Shown here: positions 34,227-41,140 of the stretch, one piece after another
Numbering within the stretch: position 1 is the first letter of the stretch
How the letters are laid out: each line of letters begins with the position of its first letter
Source of the DNA: Mucilaginibacter ginsenosidivorax
GTDB lineage: Bacteria; Bacteroidota; Bacteroidia; Sphingobacteriales; Sphingobacteriaceae
DNA length: 64,000 nt
Assembly: GCF_007971525.1 (NCBI RefSeq)
Contig: NZ_CP042437.1
Span: 2,728,001 to 2,792,000, forward strand
Direction: 5' to 3'
Made by a program: the position numbers and the translations under genes
Notes under the pieces: generated by a model
Database searches by the model: none
What the model was told of the DNA's origin: nothing
Seen by the model: the letters and a program-made list of their open reading frames with translations, nothing else

Positions 34227-34625
34227 CTATTTTTTATAGGGTACATAAACAAAATTTGCACCCTCGGGCACTACTACAAACACGCACATATATTCGTTGG
34301 GATTTTTGTAGCTGCTGATAAAGCGTTCTTTCAATTCCGGTTTAATTACACCGCGTTCGGTAAATTCCTCAAGCGTTGAGGCGTGGATGCTCCAGTCCGA
34401 ATTCAAATCGTGCCTGTCCAGTATCAACTCGCCCAATTTTAACTCGTGCTGGTGGGCTATAAAAATCGGATACGATGATAGCCCTTCTACCATAATTTCG
34501 ATGGCCACCTCATGTATCGAATCCTTAAAAAATTTAAGATCGCGCTCCAAACTCAGCAGCGGGCTGTTTTTGGCCGGCTGAGGTTGGTTTTCATTATCCG
34601 GGTTTAACAGATCTTCGGGTTGCAT
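34227..34625 (-). CDS. Conserved-type cytoplasmic protein of unknown function
   Basis: I do not recognise this 132-residue protein. It has a Pro/Gln-rich N-terminus and a helix (LLSLERDLKFFKDSIHEVAI). A mixed region ELKLGELILDRHDLNSDWS and a C-terminal strand pair ending MCVFVVVPEGANFVYVPYKK follow. No signal peptide or membrane segment is seen. It lies alone between the phosphoribosyltransferase and rlmD. The spacer upstream holds two degenerate tandem copies of a 40-bp unit. Confidence 0.65.
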   Translation of the reverse strand: MQPEDLLNPDNENQPQPAKNSPLLSLERDLKFFKDSIHEVAIEIMVEGLSSYPIFIAHQHELKLGELILDRHDLNSDWSIHASTLEEFTERGVIKPELKERFISSYKNPNEYMCVFVVVPEGANFVYVPYKK

Positions 34626-34636
34626 ATATAGAAAAC

Positions 34637-34720
34637 TCTAAAAAATAAATTCTAAACTCTAATTGGGAAAATCCTACGCTAAAAAACTAAATTATAAACC
34701 GCAATGGGGACATTCTAAAC
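34637..34720. repeat. Two degenerate tandem copies of a roughly 42-bp unit
   Basis: CTCTAAAAAATAAATTCTAA... (34637-34678) and CGCTAAAAAACTAAATTATA... (34678-34720) align over their length and share AATKGGGRMAWTC near the end. They fill the spacer between rlmD and the 132-residue gene. Confidence 0.6.
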
Positions 34721-34772
34721 AAGAAAACGATAAGGGTAAAAATCTCATTCTATAATCCTTATCCGTTCATAA

Positions 34773-36179
34773 TTAACCCCTTAACACCAATAACACCACA
34801 TTTTCCACATGCTGTGTATGTGGAAACATATCTACGGGTTGTATTTTTACGATATCGTACTTTTCTTTTAATACCAGCAAATCGCGGGCCTGGGTAGCTG
34901 CGTTACAGCTTACATAAACAATTTTAGGCGCTTCAATTTCCATAAGGCGGGCAACCACATCAGGGTGCATACCAGCACGTGGCGGGTCGGTAATGATCAC
35001 ATCCGGCTTGCCGTGCTCAGTTACAAAACTGGCAACCAATACATCTTTCATATCACCCGCGTAAAATTTGGTATTGGTGATATTGTTAATAGCCGAGTTT
35101 ACTTTAGCATCCTCGATGGCAGTGGGCACATACTCTACCCCTACCACTTCTTTTACGCTGCCCGCTATAAAATTGGCAATGGTACCCGCACCTGTGTACA
35201 GGTCATAAACCAGCTCATTACCGGTAAAGCCTGCAAAATCGCGGGTTATCTCGTAAAGGCGCAGCGCCTGGATGCTGTTGGTTTGGTAAAACGATTTTGG
35301 GCCTATACGGAATTTGATGCCATTCATTTCCTCATGAATGTATTCGGGGCCTTTAAAGGCTATTACATCCTGGTCAAAAATGGTATCGTTCTTTTTTTGG
35401 TTGATAATGTATAATAACGATGTTATTTCCGGGAAACCGGCATCAATAAAATTCATCAGCTTATCCACCTCTTCCTGTTCCGCGTAAGCAAATACCACAA
35501 TAACCATGATCTCGCCGGTAGATGATGTGCGTACAATCAGGTTGCGTAATGCGCCTTCGTGGTTACGCAGGTTATAAAATGAATACCCCTGCTCAATCAC
35601 AAAATCGCGGATGCTGTTGCGCAGACTATTTGATGGCTCGGCCTGCAGGTAGCAGTGCTTTACATCCAAAATTTTATCAAACCGACCCGGGATATGAAAA
35701 CCAAGGGCATTCATGTTCAGGGCTTCATCTTCTTTGTTCTCGCCATCATATAGCCAGCGTTTATCGCTAAAGGTATATTCCAGTTTATTGCGGTAATATC
35801 TATCCGCCGGCGAAGGGATGATATCCATGATGCCATCTACATTAATTTTGGCTATACGGCCAAGGGCATCGGCAACAGATTTTTGTTTGAATTTAAGTTG
35901 GGCGTCGTAGGTCATGTGCTGCCATTTGCAGCCGCCACAGGTACCAAAGTGCTCGCAAAATGGTGTGGTACGGTATTCAGAAGCTTGCTTCAGGTTAAAA
36001 ATTTTGCCTTCGCCAAAATTCTTTTTGCTTTTATAAAGCTGTACATCTACAACATCGCCGGGTATGGCTTTATCAACAAAAAGCACAAAGTCGTCGGTTT
36101 TGCCCACGCCTTTTCCTTCTTCGGCAATATCTATTATCCGAACGTCTTCAAAAAACTTCTGTTTTGCAACTTTATTCAT
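34773..36179 (-). CDS. rlmD: 23S rRNA (uracil-5-)-methyltransferase RlmD
   Basis: The 468 residues show an N-terminal TRAM domain (about 8-70). A 4Fe-4S site follows, with cysteines in FCEHFGTCGGCKWQH and a later one in DVKHCYLQAE. The C-terminal SAM methyltransferase has DLYTGAGTIANFIA, ITDPPRAGMH and YVSCNAATQARDL, where the cysteine is the catalytic nucleophile. It makes m5U1939-type methylation of 23S rRNA. TACCTTTG lies seven bases before the ATG, predicting a near-leaderless mRNA. Confidence 0.93.
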   Translation of the reverse strand: MNKVAKQKFFEDVRIIDIAEEGKGVGKTDDFVLFVDKAIPGDVVDVQLYKSKKNFGEGKIFNLKQASEYRTTPFCEHFGTCGGCKWQHMTYDAQLKFKQKSVADALGRIAKINVDGIMDIIPSPADRYYRNKLEYTFSDKRWLYDGENKEDEALNMNALGFHIPGRFDKILDVKHCYLQAEPSNSLRNSIRDFVIEQGYSFYNLRNHEGALRNLIVRTSSTGEIMVIVVFAYAEQEEVDKLMNFIDAGFPEITSLLYIINQKKNDTIFDQDVIAFKGPEYIHEEMNGIKFRIGPKSFYQTNSIQALRLYEITRDFAGFTGNELVYDLYTGAGTIANFIAGSVKEVVGVEYVPTAIEDAKVNSAINNITNTKFYAGDMKDVLVASFVTEHGKPDVIITDPPRAGMHPDVVARLMEIEAPKIVYVSCNAATQARDLLVLKEKYDIVKIQPVDMFPHTQHVENVVLLVLRG

Positions 36180-36186
36180 CAGGCTG

Positions 36187-36194
36187 CAAAGGTA
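36187..36194 (-). promoter_or_regulatory. TACCTTTG box seven bases from the rlmD start
   Basis: On the minus strand TACCTTTG is followed by CAGCCTG and the ATG. The short gap implies a leaderless or nearly leaderless message. Confidence 0.55.
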
Positions 36195-36200
36195 ACAATC

Positions 36201-36232
36201 AGAATCAAGAAGTTAGAATCAAGAATTAAGAC
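36201..36232 (+). repeat. AATCAAGAATTAAGAC word repeat, copy C
   Basis: It ends in TTAGAATCAAGAATTAAGAC, identical over these 20 bases to copy A (minus strand, 3561-3595). It lies seven bases upstream of the rlmD -7 box. Confidence 0.75.
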
Positions 36233-36252
36233 GAAAAAAAGGAGCAACAACA

Positions 36253-36360
36253 CTAAAGAAATAAACCCATTAAATAGCTTACAATATCTGTTAATGGATT
36301 AAACTCAATATCGAACTGCTCGTCTACCTGTTTTGAAAAATCTGTTAGTTCACGGCTCAT
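36253..36360 (-). CDS. Possible 35-residue protein
   Basis: The frame begins at the ATG complementary to 36358-36360 and reads MSRELTDFSKQVDEQFDIEF then NPLTDIVSYLMGLFL. A perfect TATGTTTG box lies 20 bases upstream on the same strand, unlike most short chance frames. Codons are typical of the neighbours. The charged N-terminus followed by a hydrophobic tail suggests a membrane-associated microprotein. I do not recognise it. Confidence 0.4.
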   Translation of the reverse strand: MSRELTDFSKQVDEQFDIEFNPLTDIVSYLMGLFL

Positions 36361-36379
36361 GACATTTAAATTTACTATG

Positions 36380-36387
36380 CAAACATA
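36380..36387 (-). promoter_or_regulatory. TATGTTTG -7 box before the 35-residue frame
   Basis: Minus-strand TATGTTTG matches the consensus exactly and ends 19 bases before the ATG of the small frame. It may instead serve a longer transcript running into rlmD. Confidence 0.45.
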
Positions 36388-36395
36388 ATAAATAT

Positions 36396-36426
36396 TATAC
36401 CATATACCAAAATGGTATATGGTATA
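36396..36426. repeat. Perfect 14-bp inverted repeat beyond creD
   Basis: TATACCATATACCA and TGGTATATGGTATA are exact complements around AAA. Each arm itself contains two ATACCA words. It lies 36 bases past the creD stop and just upstream of the TATGTTTG box, so it could be an operator or a terminator-like hairpin. Confidence 0.8.
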
Positions 36427-36461
36427 TAAATATAAAGTTTAGGTTTTTGTGAAATGAATGT

Positions 36462-37844
36462 TTAGCTATTTGCAGCGTCAACTACTATTGATTCCTGCTT
36501 ATCCCAGTTAATCTTCCGCGAGAAATACATCAGCACACCCACAATAATGAACAAGGCTATACTCCCTACCATCAGCGCGAGGTCTTCCAACTGGATGATC
36601 ACGAAAATAAATGTATAAAATACCGATAGGATAAAAGCAAATAACACAGCCGCCATCCTGTTTTTCAATATAGATGCTATGAATGTTGCTATGAGGCCGA
36701 TGGTTGCAACAGATGCCACAAGGTAAGCGAAGTTAAAACCAATTTGCTCGGAGAAAGATAGCAGCAACAGGTAGTAAATGATCATGGCCGCGGCTATCAA
36801 AACATAATTAAAAATGTGAATGCTCTGCTTTCGGATAACCTCGGTTAAAAACAGGGAGATAAAAGTAAGCAGCACAATTAAAATGGCATACTTGCTGGTA
36901 CGTGTCGTTTTTTGATACTGATCAACCGGTAAACGAAGTTTAATTCCGAAAGTAGCATCGGCTTGCTTTTTTACGTTATTTAGCAAACCGTTATCATCAA
37001 CCCATTGCTGCGGGAAGGGCCGGTTATAATACAACATTTTCCAATGCGATTTAAAACCTCCACTATCTACGGTGCGTTCGTCGGGCAAATAACGGCCATC
37101 AAAACTTGGGCTGGCCCAACTGCCGCCGGCTTGTACATCGGTAGTTTTGCCTAGGTGTAAAAAGCTAAGTTCCTGGCTTCCTTTCATATCAAGGCTATAA
37201 TCAAAGGTAAATTCGCCATCTTTAATTCCCGATAGATTTATGGCTGCCTGCAAGCCTTCGCCCGGCAACACGGCGTTGTTAAATACAGGCTCGGCAGCCA
37301 GGGTTTGGCCGCCGGCTTTAACAACAGGGTTGTTTTTTAAACCTTTTAAATCGGTAATACTAAAAACCAGGCGCGCCTTATCCAGTACGAGCTGATCAGG
37401 GGCTAAAGAAACACTGGCCAAACTGGCCTTTGAAAAGTTTCCGGATACTTTAACAAGCGAGTTATAAACTGCCACATCAAAAATGCCCCTATGCAATATC
37501 TGTGTATTAAGACCTGCTTTGATGTTCAAATTATCGGGCAGGACATAGAGGTTTTCCATAACATCCTGTGACGTTACCTTACCGGCGGTATCCATTTTTT
37601 GAATATGCTTTCTGTAAGGAATAACCAATACCGGCCCTGTTACCAGCTGCCCGCCCGACCATTTGTCTGATACATCATTTATCATCTCGTCCTGTCGTTG
37701 CGCGCGCTCGCTTATCAGGTTATTAATCAGCGATGAGGGGATGAGCAATACTATAATCAGCACTCCTATAAAAAGTAATTTAACTGTAACCGACTCCTTA
37801 AGCCAGTCCATTATTACGCGTGTTTTTGGTTCTTGTTGTATCAT
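36462..37844 (-). CDS. creD: Cell envelope integrity protein CreD (inner membrane)
   Basis: I place the start at the ATG complementary to 37842-37844 (MIQQEPKTRVIMDWLKES, 460 residues). The upstream extension (MTFKYKVLYKSK) overlaps an operator-like dyad. CreD features are an N-terminal membrane helix (VKLLFIGVLIIVLLIPSSLI), a large periplasmic domain with GPVLVIPYRKHI and SWASPSFDGRYLPDERTV, and a C-terminal cluster of about five membrane helices from about 330. The family supports envelope integrity and beta-lactam or colicin tolerance in enterobacteria; its mechanism is unknown. No creBC-like two-component pair is adjacent. Confidence 0.9.
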   Translation of the reverse strand: MIQQEPKTRVIMDWLKESVTVKLLFIGVLIIVLLIPSSLINNLISERAQRQDEMINDVSDKWSGGQLVTGPVLVIPYRKHIQKMDTAGKVTSQDVMENLYVLPDNLNIKAGLNTQILHRGIFDVAVYNSLVKVSGNFSKASLASVSLAPDQLVLDKARLVFSITDLKGLKNNPVVKAGGQTLAAEPVFNNAVLPGEGLQAAINLSGIKDGEFTFDYSLDMKGSQELSFLHLGKTTDVQAGGSWASPSFDGRYLPDERTVDSGGFKSHWKMLYYNRPFPQQWVDDNGLLNNVKKQADATFGIKLRLPVDQYQKTTRTSKYAILIVLLTFISLFLTEVIRKQSIHIFNYVLIAAAMIIYYLLLLSFSEQIGFNFAYLVASVATIGLIATFIASILKNRMAAVLFAFILSVFYTFIFVIIQLEDLALMVGSIALFIIVGVLMYFSRKINWDKQESIVVDAANS

Positions 37845-37860
37845 TTTGCTTTTATAAAGT

Positions 37861-37877
37861 ACTTTGTATTTGAAAGT
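37861..37877. promoter_or_regulatory. Operator-like dyad 1 upstream of creD
   Basis: ACTTTGTATTTGAAAGT is a 17-bp dyad (ACTTT...AAAGT) with one mismatch from ACTTTG-N5-CAAAGT. It lies 16 bases before the chosen creD ATG, where a repressor would block transcription or initiation. Confidence 0.5.
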
Positions 37878-37940
37878 CAATGTGTAAAAAAATAGACCTT
37901 TTCATTGCCCTTTGTTCCTGTAGACAAATCAACAAAAAGA

Positions 37941-37957
37941 ACTTTGTATTTCAAAGT
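37941..37957. promoter_or_regulatory. Operator-like dyad 2 in the creD divergent region
   Basis: ACTTTGTATTTCAAAGT is a perfect ACTTTG-N5-CAAAGT dyad and differs from dyad 1 by one base. The two starts are 80 bp apart. It lies 48 bases upstream of the gene at 38006. Confidence 0.55.
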
Positions 37958-37993
37958 ATATTGTTAAAATACTTTTATTATTATTTAAGTCTG

Positions 37994-38001
37994 TATCTTT
38001 A
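37994..38001 (+). promoter_or_regulatory. TATCTTTA box four bases from the 38006 ATG
   Basis: TATCTTTA differs from TAnnTTTG at the last base and is followed by AAGG and ATG. It predicts a leaderless mRNA, although AAGG could also act as a weak RBS. Confidence 0.45.
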
Positions 38002-38005
38002 AAGG

Positions 38006-38392
38006 ATGAGCACCCAGGAACAAATTTATAATTGGCTAATAACCGGTCTGCAGCAATCTCCGGTAAAATTCTCGGAAGTGTTTTATTATGATAAACGTGA
38101 TAAGCAATTCTTTTCGATTTTAATGACAGATTATTTCCTGTTTGACGGGAATGGCGAATTGGCCCGGGATGCGTCATCAACCTATTCGGAAGCCACGTTG
38201 TTACTGCTGACCGACAGAATCCGCAGGATTAACATTGATCCACAGATCATAGCAATACCCCGGCTTGGCGATACCGACGAAGATTATTTACAGCAAGCAG
38301 ATAGTTTTTTAAATTTAAATGCGATCAACGTTGATGAATCAACCATCTGGGATGTTGAAGAAAGCGGATCGATAACGTTCAATTTGAAATAA
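38006..38392 (+). CDS. Cytoplasmic protein of unknown function
   Basis: The 128-residue acidic protein shows alternating strands and helices (KFSEVFYYDKRDKQFFSILM, TYSEATLLLLTDRIRRINID) and no signal peptide. I do not recognise a family. It diverges from creD across two near-identical dyads and converges on the TetR gene with a six-base gap. Confidence 0.65.
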   Translation: MSTQEQIYNWLITGLQQSPVKFSEVFYYDKRDKQFFSILMTDYFLFDGNGELARDASSTYSEATLLLLTDRIRRINIDPQIIAIPRLGDTDEDYLQQADSFLNLNAINVDESTIWDVEESGSITFNLK

Positions 38393-38398
38393 CTCAAC

Positions 38399-38980
38399 CT
38401 ACACAGTAATGGCCGCCTTTACCAAATAAGGCAATATCTCTTTTTGAAAAGAAACAAAGTTTTTGCGCACATCCGAATCGCTTACCGAGGTAAACGCAAA
38501 ACTGAACACGATGCTTTTGCTGCATTTGATCAGGAACCGTAAACGCTGGTGATAGGTTTCGTGTTTGCGGATGCCGGGCAGCTGGATAAATGATGCCATC
38601 AGCATTTCTTCCAGCTCGTTGCTCAGGTTTTTTAAAAAGTCCTGGGAGTTGGTTGATTCGCGGATAAAATCCCAGCCAATAAACTCGTTGCAAACAGTGT
38701 ATGACAGGCGGCAGGTTTTCATGATAAGGTTGTTGAGGTGGGCCTCTTCGTCCATATCGGGCGTATTGCTCTGCACCAGGTCATCAACACTGGCTTTAAT
38801 ATAGTCCATCAGCAAAATATGCAATACCGCCTCCTTACTATCAAAATACTTGTAGATAGTGGCTTTTGCGATCCTTGCTTTTTTGGCTATTTCGTTAACG
38901 CTGGTTTTATGGTAACCGAATTTGCGGAATAAATCTTGCGCTGCCCGCTTTATACTGTCTTTAATTTTATCGGCTTCCAT
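38399..38980 (-). CDS. TetR/AcrR family transcriptional regulator
   Basis: The 193-residue repressor has the N-terminal HTH (SVNEIAKKARIAKATIYKYF, about 23-42) followed by DSKEAVLHILL, the usual TetR fourth helix. The C-terminal ligand domain is unlike any I can name. The gene lies three bases after the Rieske-like lipoprotein gene in a pheS-led run, so it is probably co-expressed with them. Its target is unknown; the creD dyads are a possible but unsupported site. Confidence 0.9.
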   Translation of the reverse strand: MEADKIKDSIKRAAQDLFRKFGYHKTSVNEIAKKARIAKATIYKYFDSKEAVLHILLMDYIKASVDDLVQSNTPDMDEEAHLNNLIMKTCRLSYTVCNEFIGWDFIRESTNSQDFLKNLSNELEEMLMASFIQLPGIRKHETYHQRLRFLIKCSKSIVFSFAFTSVSDSDVRKNFVSFQKEILPYLVKAAITV

Positions 38981-38983
38981 GTA

Positions 38984-39397
38984 TCAATTGGATACAAATA
39001 TCTGAAAATTATAGACACTCACACTATATGCCCTTAATGATTTGGTGGCCGGCGCTTTTACCGGCGTACCATCGGCCAAAGAAAATTTAGAACCACTACA
39101 GGGATCGGTTACCGAAAAGCCTGAAGCATCAAGCGTAACCGCGCATTTTTTTTCGGGCTGATAGCTGCTGCACCGGTCGTAAGCTACATACTGGCCAGAT
39201 CCGGTACGGTAAATAATTAGCCCGGCAACACCATAGCCGCCTATAAAAACTACGCCGCCACCACTGGTAAGCGGCGCCAGGCGCGGATCATTTATGGGTG
39301 CCGAAAAGTTTACCGGTACACTGGGTATATTGTCTGTTGCTTTGCCGCATGAAAAACAGCACAAACCAATAAGCACTATCGCCAGCAGTTTCCTCAT
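38984..39397 (-). CDS. Lipoprotein with a Rieske-like fold lacking cluster histidines
   Basis: The 137-residue protein has a lipobox (AIVLIGLCCFSC, Cys near 17). From about 75 it follows the Rieske pattern: YVAYDRCSSYQPEKKC, then FSVTDPCSGSKFSLADGTPV and KAPATKSLRAYSV. In true Rieske proteins the ligands are CxH and CxxH, the second within PCHGS. Here the second box reads PCSGS and the first CSS, so both histidines are missing and a 2Fe-2S cluster is unlikely. Its start overlaps the pheS stop (ATGA). Confidence 0.75.
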   Translation of the reverse strand: MRKLLAIVLIGLCCFSCGKATDNIPSVPVNFSAPINDPRLAPLTSGGGVVFIGGYGVAGLIIYRTGSGQYVAYDRCSSYQPEKKCAVTLDASGFSVTDPCSGSKFSLADGTPVKAPATKSLRAYSVSVYNFQIFVSN

Positions 39398-40428
39398 AAC
39401 ATCTCTGTAGTGAACTGTTTCAGAAAGCGCACGTCATTTTCAGAAAACAAACGCAGGTCGCGGATAACATACTTCAGGTTGGCAATTCGTTCCATACCCA
39501 TTCCAAACGCAAAACCGGTAAATTTCTTACTATCGATACCGCAATTTTCCAAAACGTTAGGATCAACCATACCACAGCCTAAAATCTCGACCCAGCCACT
39601 GTATTTACACATATTGCAGCCTGAACCTTTACAAATGGTACAGGATATATCCATTTCGGCAGATGGTTCGGTAAACGGGAAGTACGATGGCCTGAACCGT
39701 ACCTGGGTACCCTCGCCATAAAGCTCTTGCACAAAATGATACAGTGTTTGCTTTAAATCGGCAAATGATACGTTTTCATCAACATACAAACCCTCTACCT
39801 GGTGAAAAAAGCAATGGGCACGGGCAGATATTGCTTCGTTACGGTAAACGCGGCCCGGCATTATAGCGCGGAACGGCGGCTTACCCTGCTCCATCATCCT
39901 CACTTGCACCGATGAGGTATGCGTGCGTAAAGCAATATCATCCTTACCACTGTTCTTTTTAATAAAAAACGTGTCCTGCATGTCGCGGGCCGGGTGTTCT
40001 TCTGGGAAATTTAATGCCGAAAAATTATGCCAGTCATCTTCAATCTCCGGGCCCTCTGCAACTACGAATCCAAGGCGCTTAAAAATATCAATGATCTCGT
40101 TTCGCACCAGGGATAAGGGATGACGTGACCCAACAGTAAACCCATCACCAGGCAACGTTAAATCGATATCTGAGTTGTTAGTTGTTAGTTGTGAGTTGTT
40201 AGTTTCTTTTAATTCGTTGTATTTAGCTTCCGCCAGCTGTTTAAACTCATTAAGCACTTTACCAAAAGTACGTTTCTCTTCGGGGCCTACGGTTTTAAAT
40301 TCTTCAAAAAGGTCTTTGATAATTCCCTTTGTGCCTAAAAATTTTATGCGGAACGCTTCCAGTTCATCGGCCTTGGCAGAAGCAAAGGCTTTAATTTCGG
40401 CGGCGTATTGGTCTATTTTATTTTGCAT
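39394..40428 (-). CDS. pheS: Phenylalanyl-tRNA synthetase alpha subunit
   Basis: The 344-residue class II synthetase subunit has an N-terminal coiled-coil arm (1-76) and a catalytic core. FHQVEGLYVDENVSFADLK (motif 2 region), SAEMDISCTICKGSGCNMCK (a Cys-rich loop) and GFAFGMGMERIANLKY (motif 3) are visible. It charges tRNA-Phe together with PheT, which is not in the window. Residues 77-86 (NNSQLTTNNS) are encoded by a tandem word repeat and sit between arm and core. The ATG overlaps the PIN toxin stop (TAATG). Confidence 0.96.
   Translation of the reverse strand: MQNKIDQYAAEIKAFASAKADELEAFRIKFLGTKGIIKDLFEEFKTVGPEEKRTFGKVLNEFKQLAEAKYNELKETNNSQLTTNNSDIDLTLPGDGFTVGSRHPLSLVRNEIIDIFKRLGFVVAEGPEIEDDWHNFSALNFPEEHPARDMQDTFFIKKNSGKDDIALRTHTSSVQVRMMEQGKPPFRAIMPGRVYRNEAISARAHCFFHQVEGLYVDENVSFADLKQTLYHFVQELYGEGTQVRFRPSYFPFTEPSAEMDISCTICKGSGCNMCKYSGWVEILGCGMVDPNVLENCGIDSKKFTGFAFGMGMERIANLKYVIRDLRLFSENDVRFLKQFTTEML
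40172..40206 (-). repeat. ACTAACAACT word repeat inside pheS
   Basis: On the minus strand this is ACTAACAACTCACAACTAAC followed by AACTAACAACTCA. It is a tandem of 7-9-nt words translated in frame as TNNSQLTTNNS. It looks like the intergenic word repeats elsewhere in the window. Confidence 0.8.
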
Positions 40429-40835
40429 TATAGTGTTCTTAAAAATTGTTCGGCTGTTAAAACCGGGATAGTAGAATGTTTATAATCTTTTATATTACGA
40501 GTGATGATAAAATCAGCATTAGCGCTTTTAGCTGCATAAAACTGAACGGCATCTTCAAAATCGACAAAATTACTGCTTATTGCTAAATCAATGATTTTTT
40601 CGCCTATCTCTATTATACTTACTATTGATCTTAGGCGCTTTAATAATTCAAGTTTGTTAACCTTGTCAAACTTATCAAGGAAATAATGGGCATTTACAAA
40701 CACAACTGATGATGTTTGCAATTTCAATCGTTTCTCATAGGCTAATTCTAATATATTAGCCGCCGGCAAATAAAATCCTGGCCTCTTTAACAATGCGTCT
40801 AAAATCACATCGCTATCAATAAACACCGTTATCAC
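40428..40835 (-). CDS. PIN-domain ribonuclease, VapC-like toxin
   Basis: The 135 residues form one PIN domain with the acidic set D7 (FIDSDVILDAL), E30 (ANILELAY), D95 (VDFEDAVQ) and D117 (TRNIKDY), the metal-binding residues of VapC-type ribonucleases that cut RNA. It overlaps the antitoxin gene by four bases (ATGA), the classic toxin-antitoxin layout. Its TAA stop shares the A of the pheS ATG, so pheS translation is probably coupled to it. Confidence 0.9.
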   Translation of the reverse strand: MITVFIDSDVILDALLKRPGFYLPAANILELAYEKRLKLQTSSVVFVNAHYFLDKFDKVNKLELLKRLRSIVSIIEIGEKIIDLAISSNFVDFEDAVQFYAAKSANADFIITRNIKDYKHSTIPVLTAEQFLRTL

Positions 40836-41095
40836 AACCCGTATTTTACGTCTAAGTGCTTGCGATACTCAGCTTTATGGTCAAAGTCGGCAACTGGTTC
40901 TCCTGTAATTGTTAGTTTTTTAACCCAATCAGAAAGCTCTTCTTCTTTCTTCATTATGAATGGTGCTTTTGTTTCCGCCTCTAATTCTCCTTTAAATAAG
41001 TTTTCAGCAATCTTTGAAATACTTGTATTTCTCTTTCTTGCAACCTCTTTCATTTGATCTATTAATCCTGGTTCTATACTTAAAGTCAGCTTCAT
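40832..41095 (-). CDS. Antitoxin of the PIN toxin, ribbon-helix-helix (DUF6364-like)
   Basis: The 87-residue protein begins MKLTLSIEPGLIDQMKEVAR followed by KRNTSISKIAENL, the strand-helix-helix of small RHH antitoxins of the DUF6364 kind. The N-terminal half would bind DNA and repress the operon. The tail (SDWVKKLTITGEPVADFD) would neutralise the toxin. It is upstream of the toxin and overlaps it by four bases. The promoter was not recognised in the 45-bp gap to kbl. Confidence 0.85.
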   Translation of the reverse strand: MKLTLSIEPGLIDQMKEVARKRNTSISKIAENLFKGELEAETKAPFIMKKEEELSDWVKKLTITGEPVADFDHKAEYRKHLDVKYGL

Positions 41096-41140
41096 AATAA
41101 AATCCCTCCTGTATCTACAAATATAAAGAATCTACACGTA

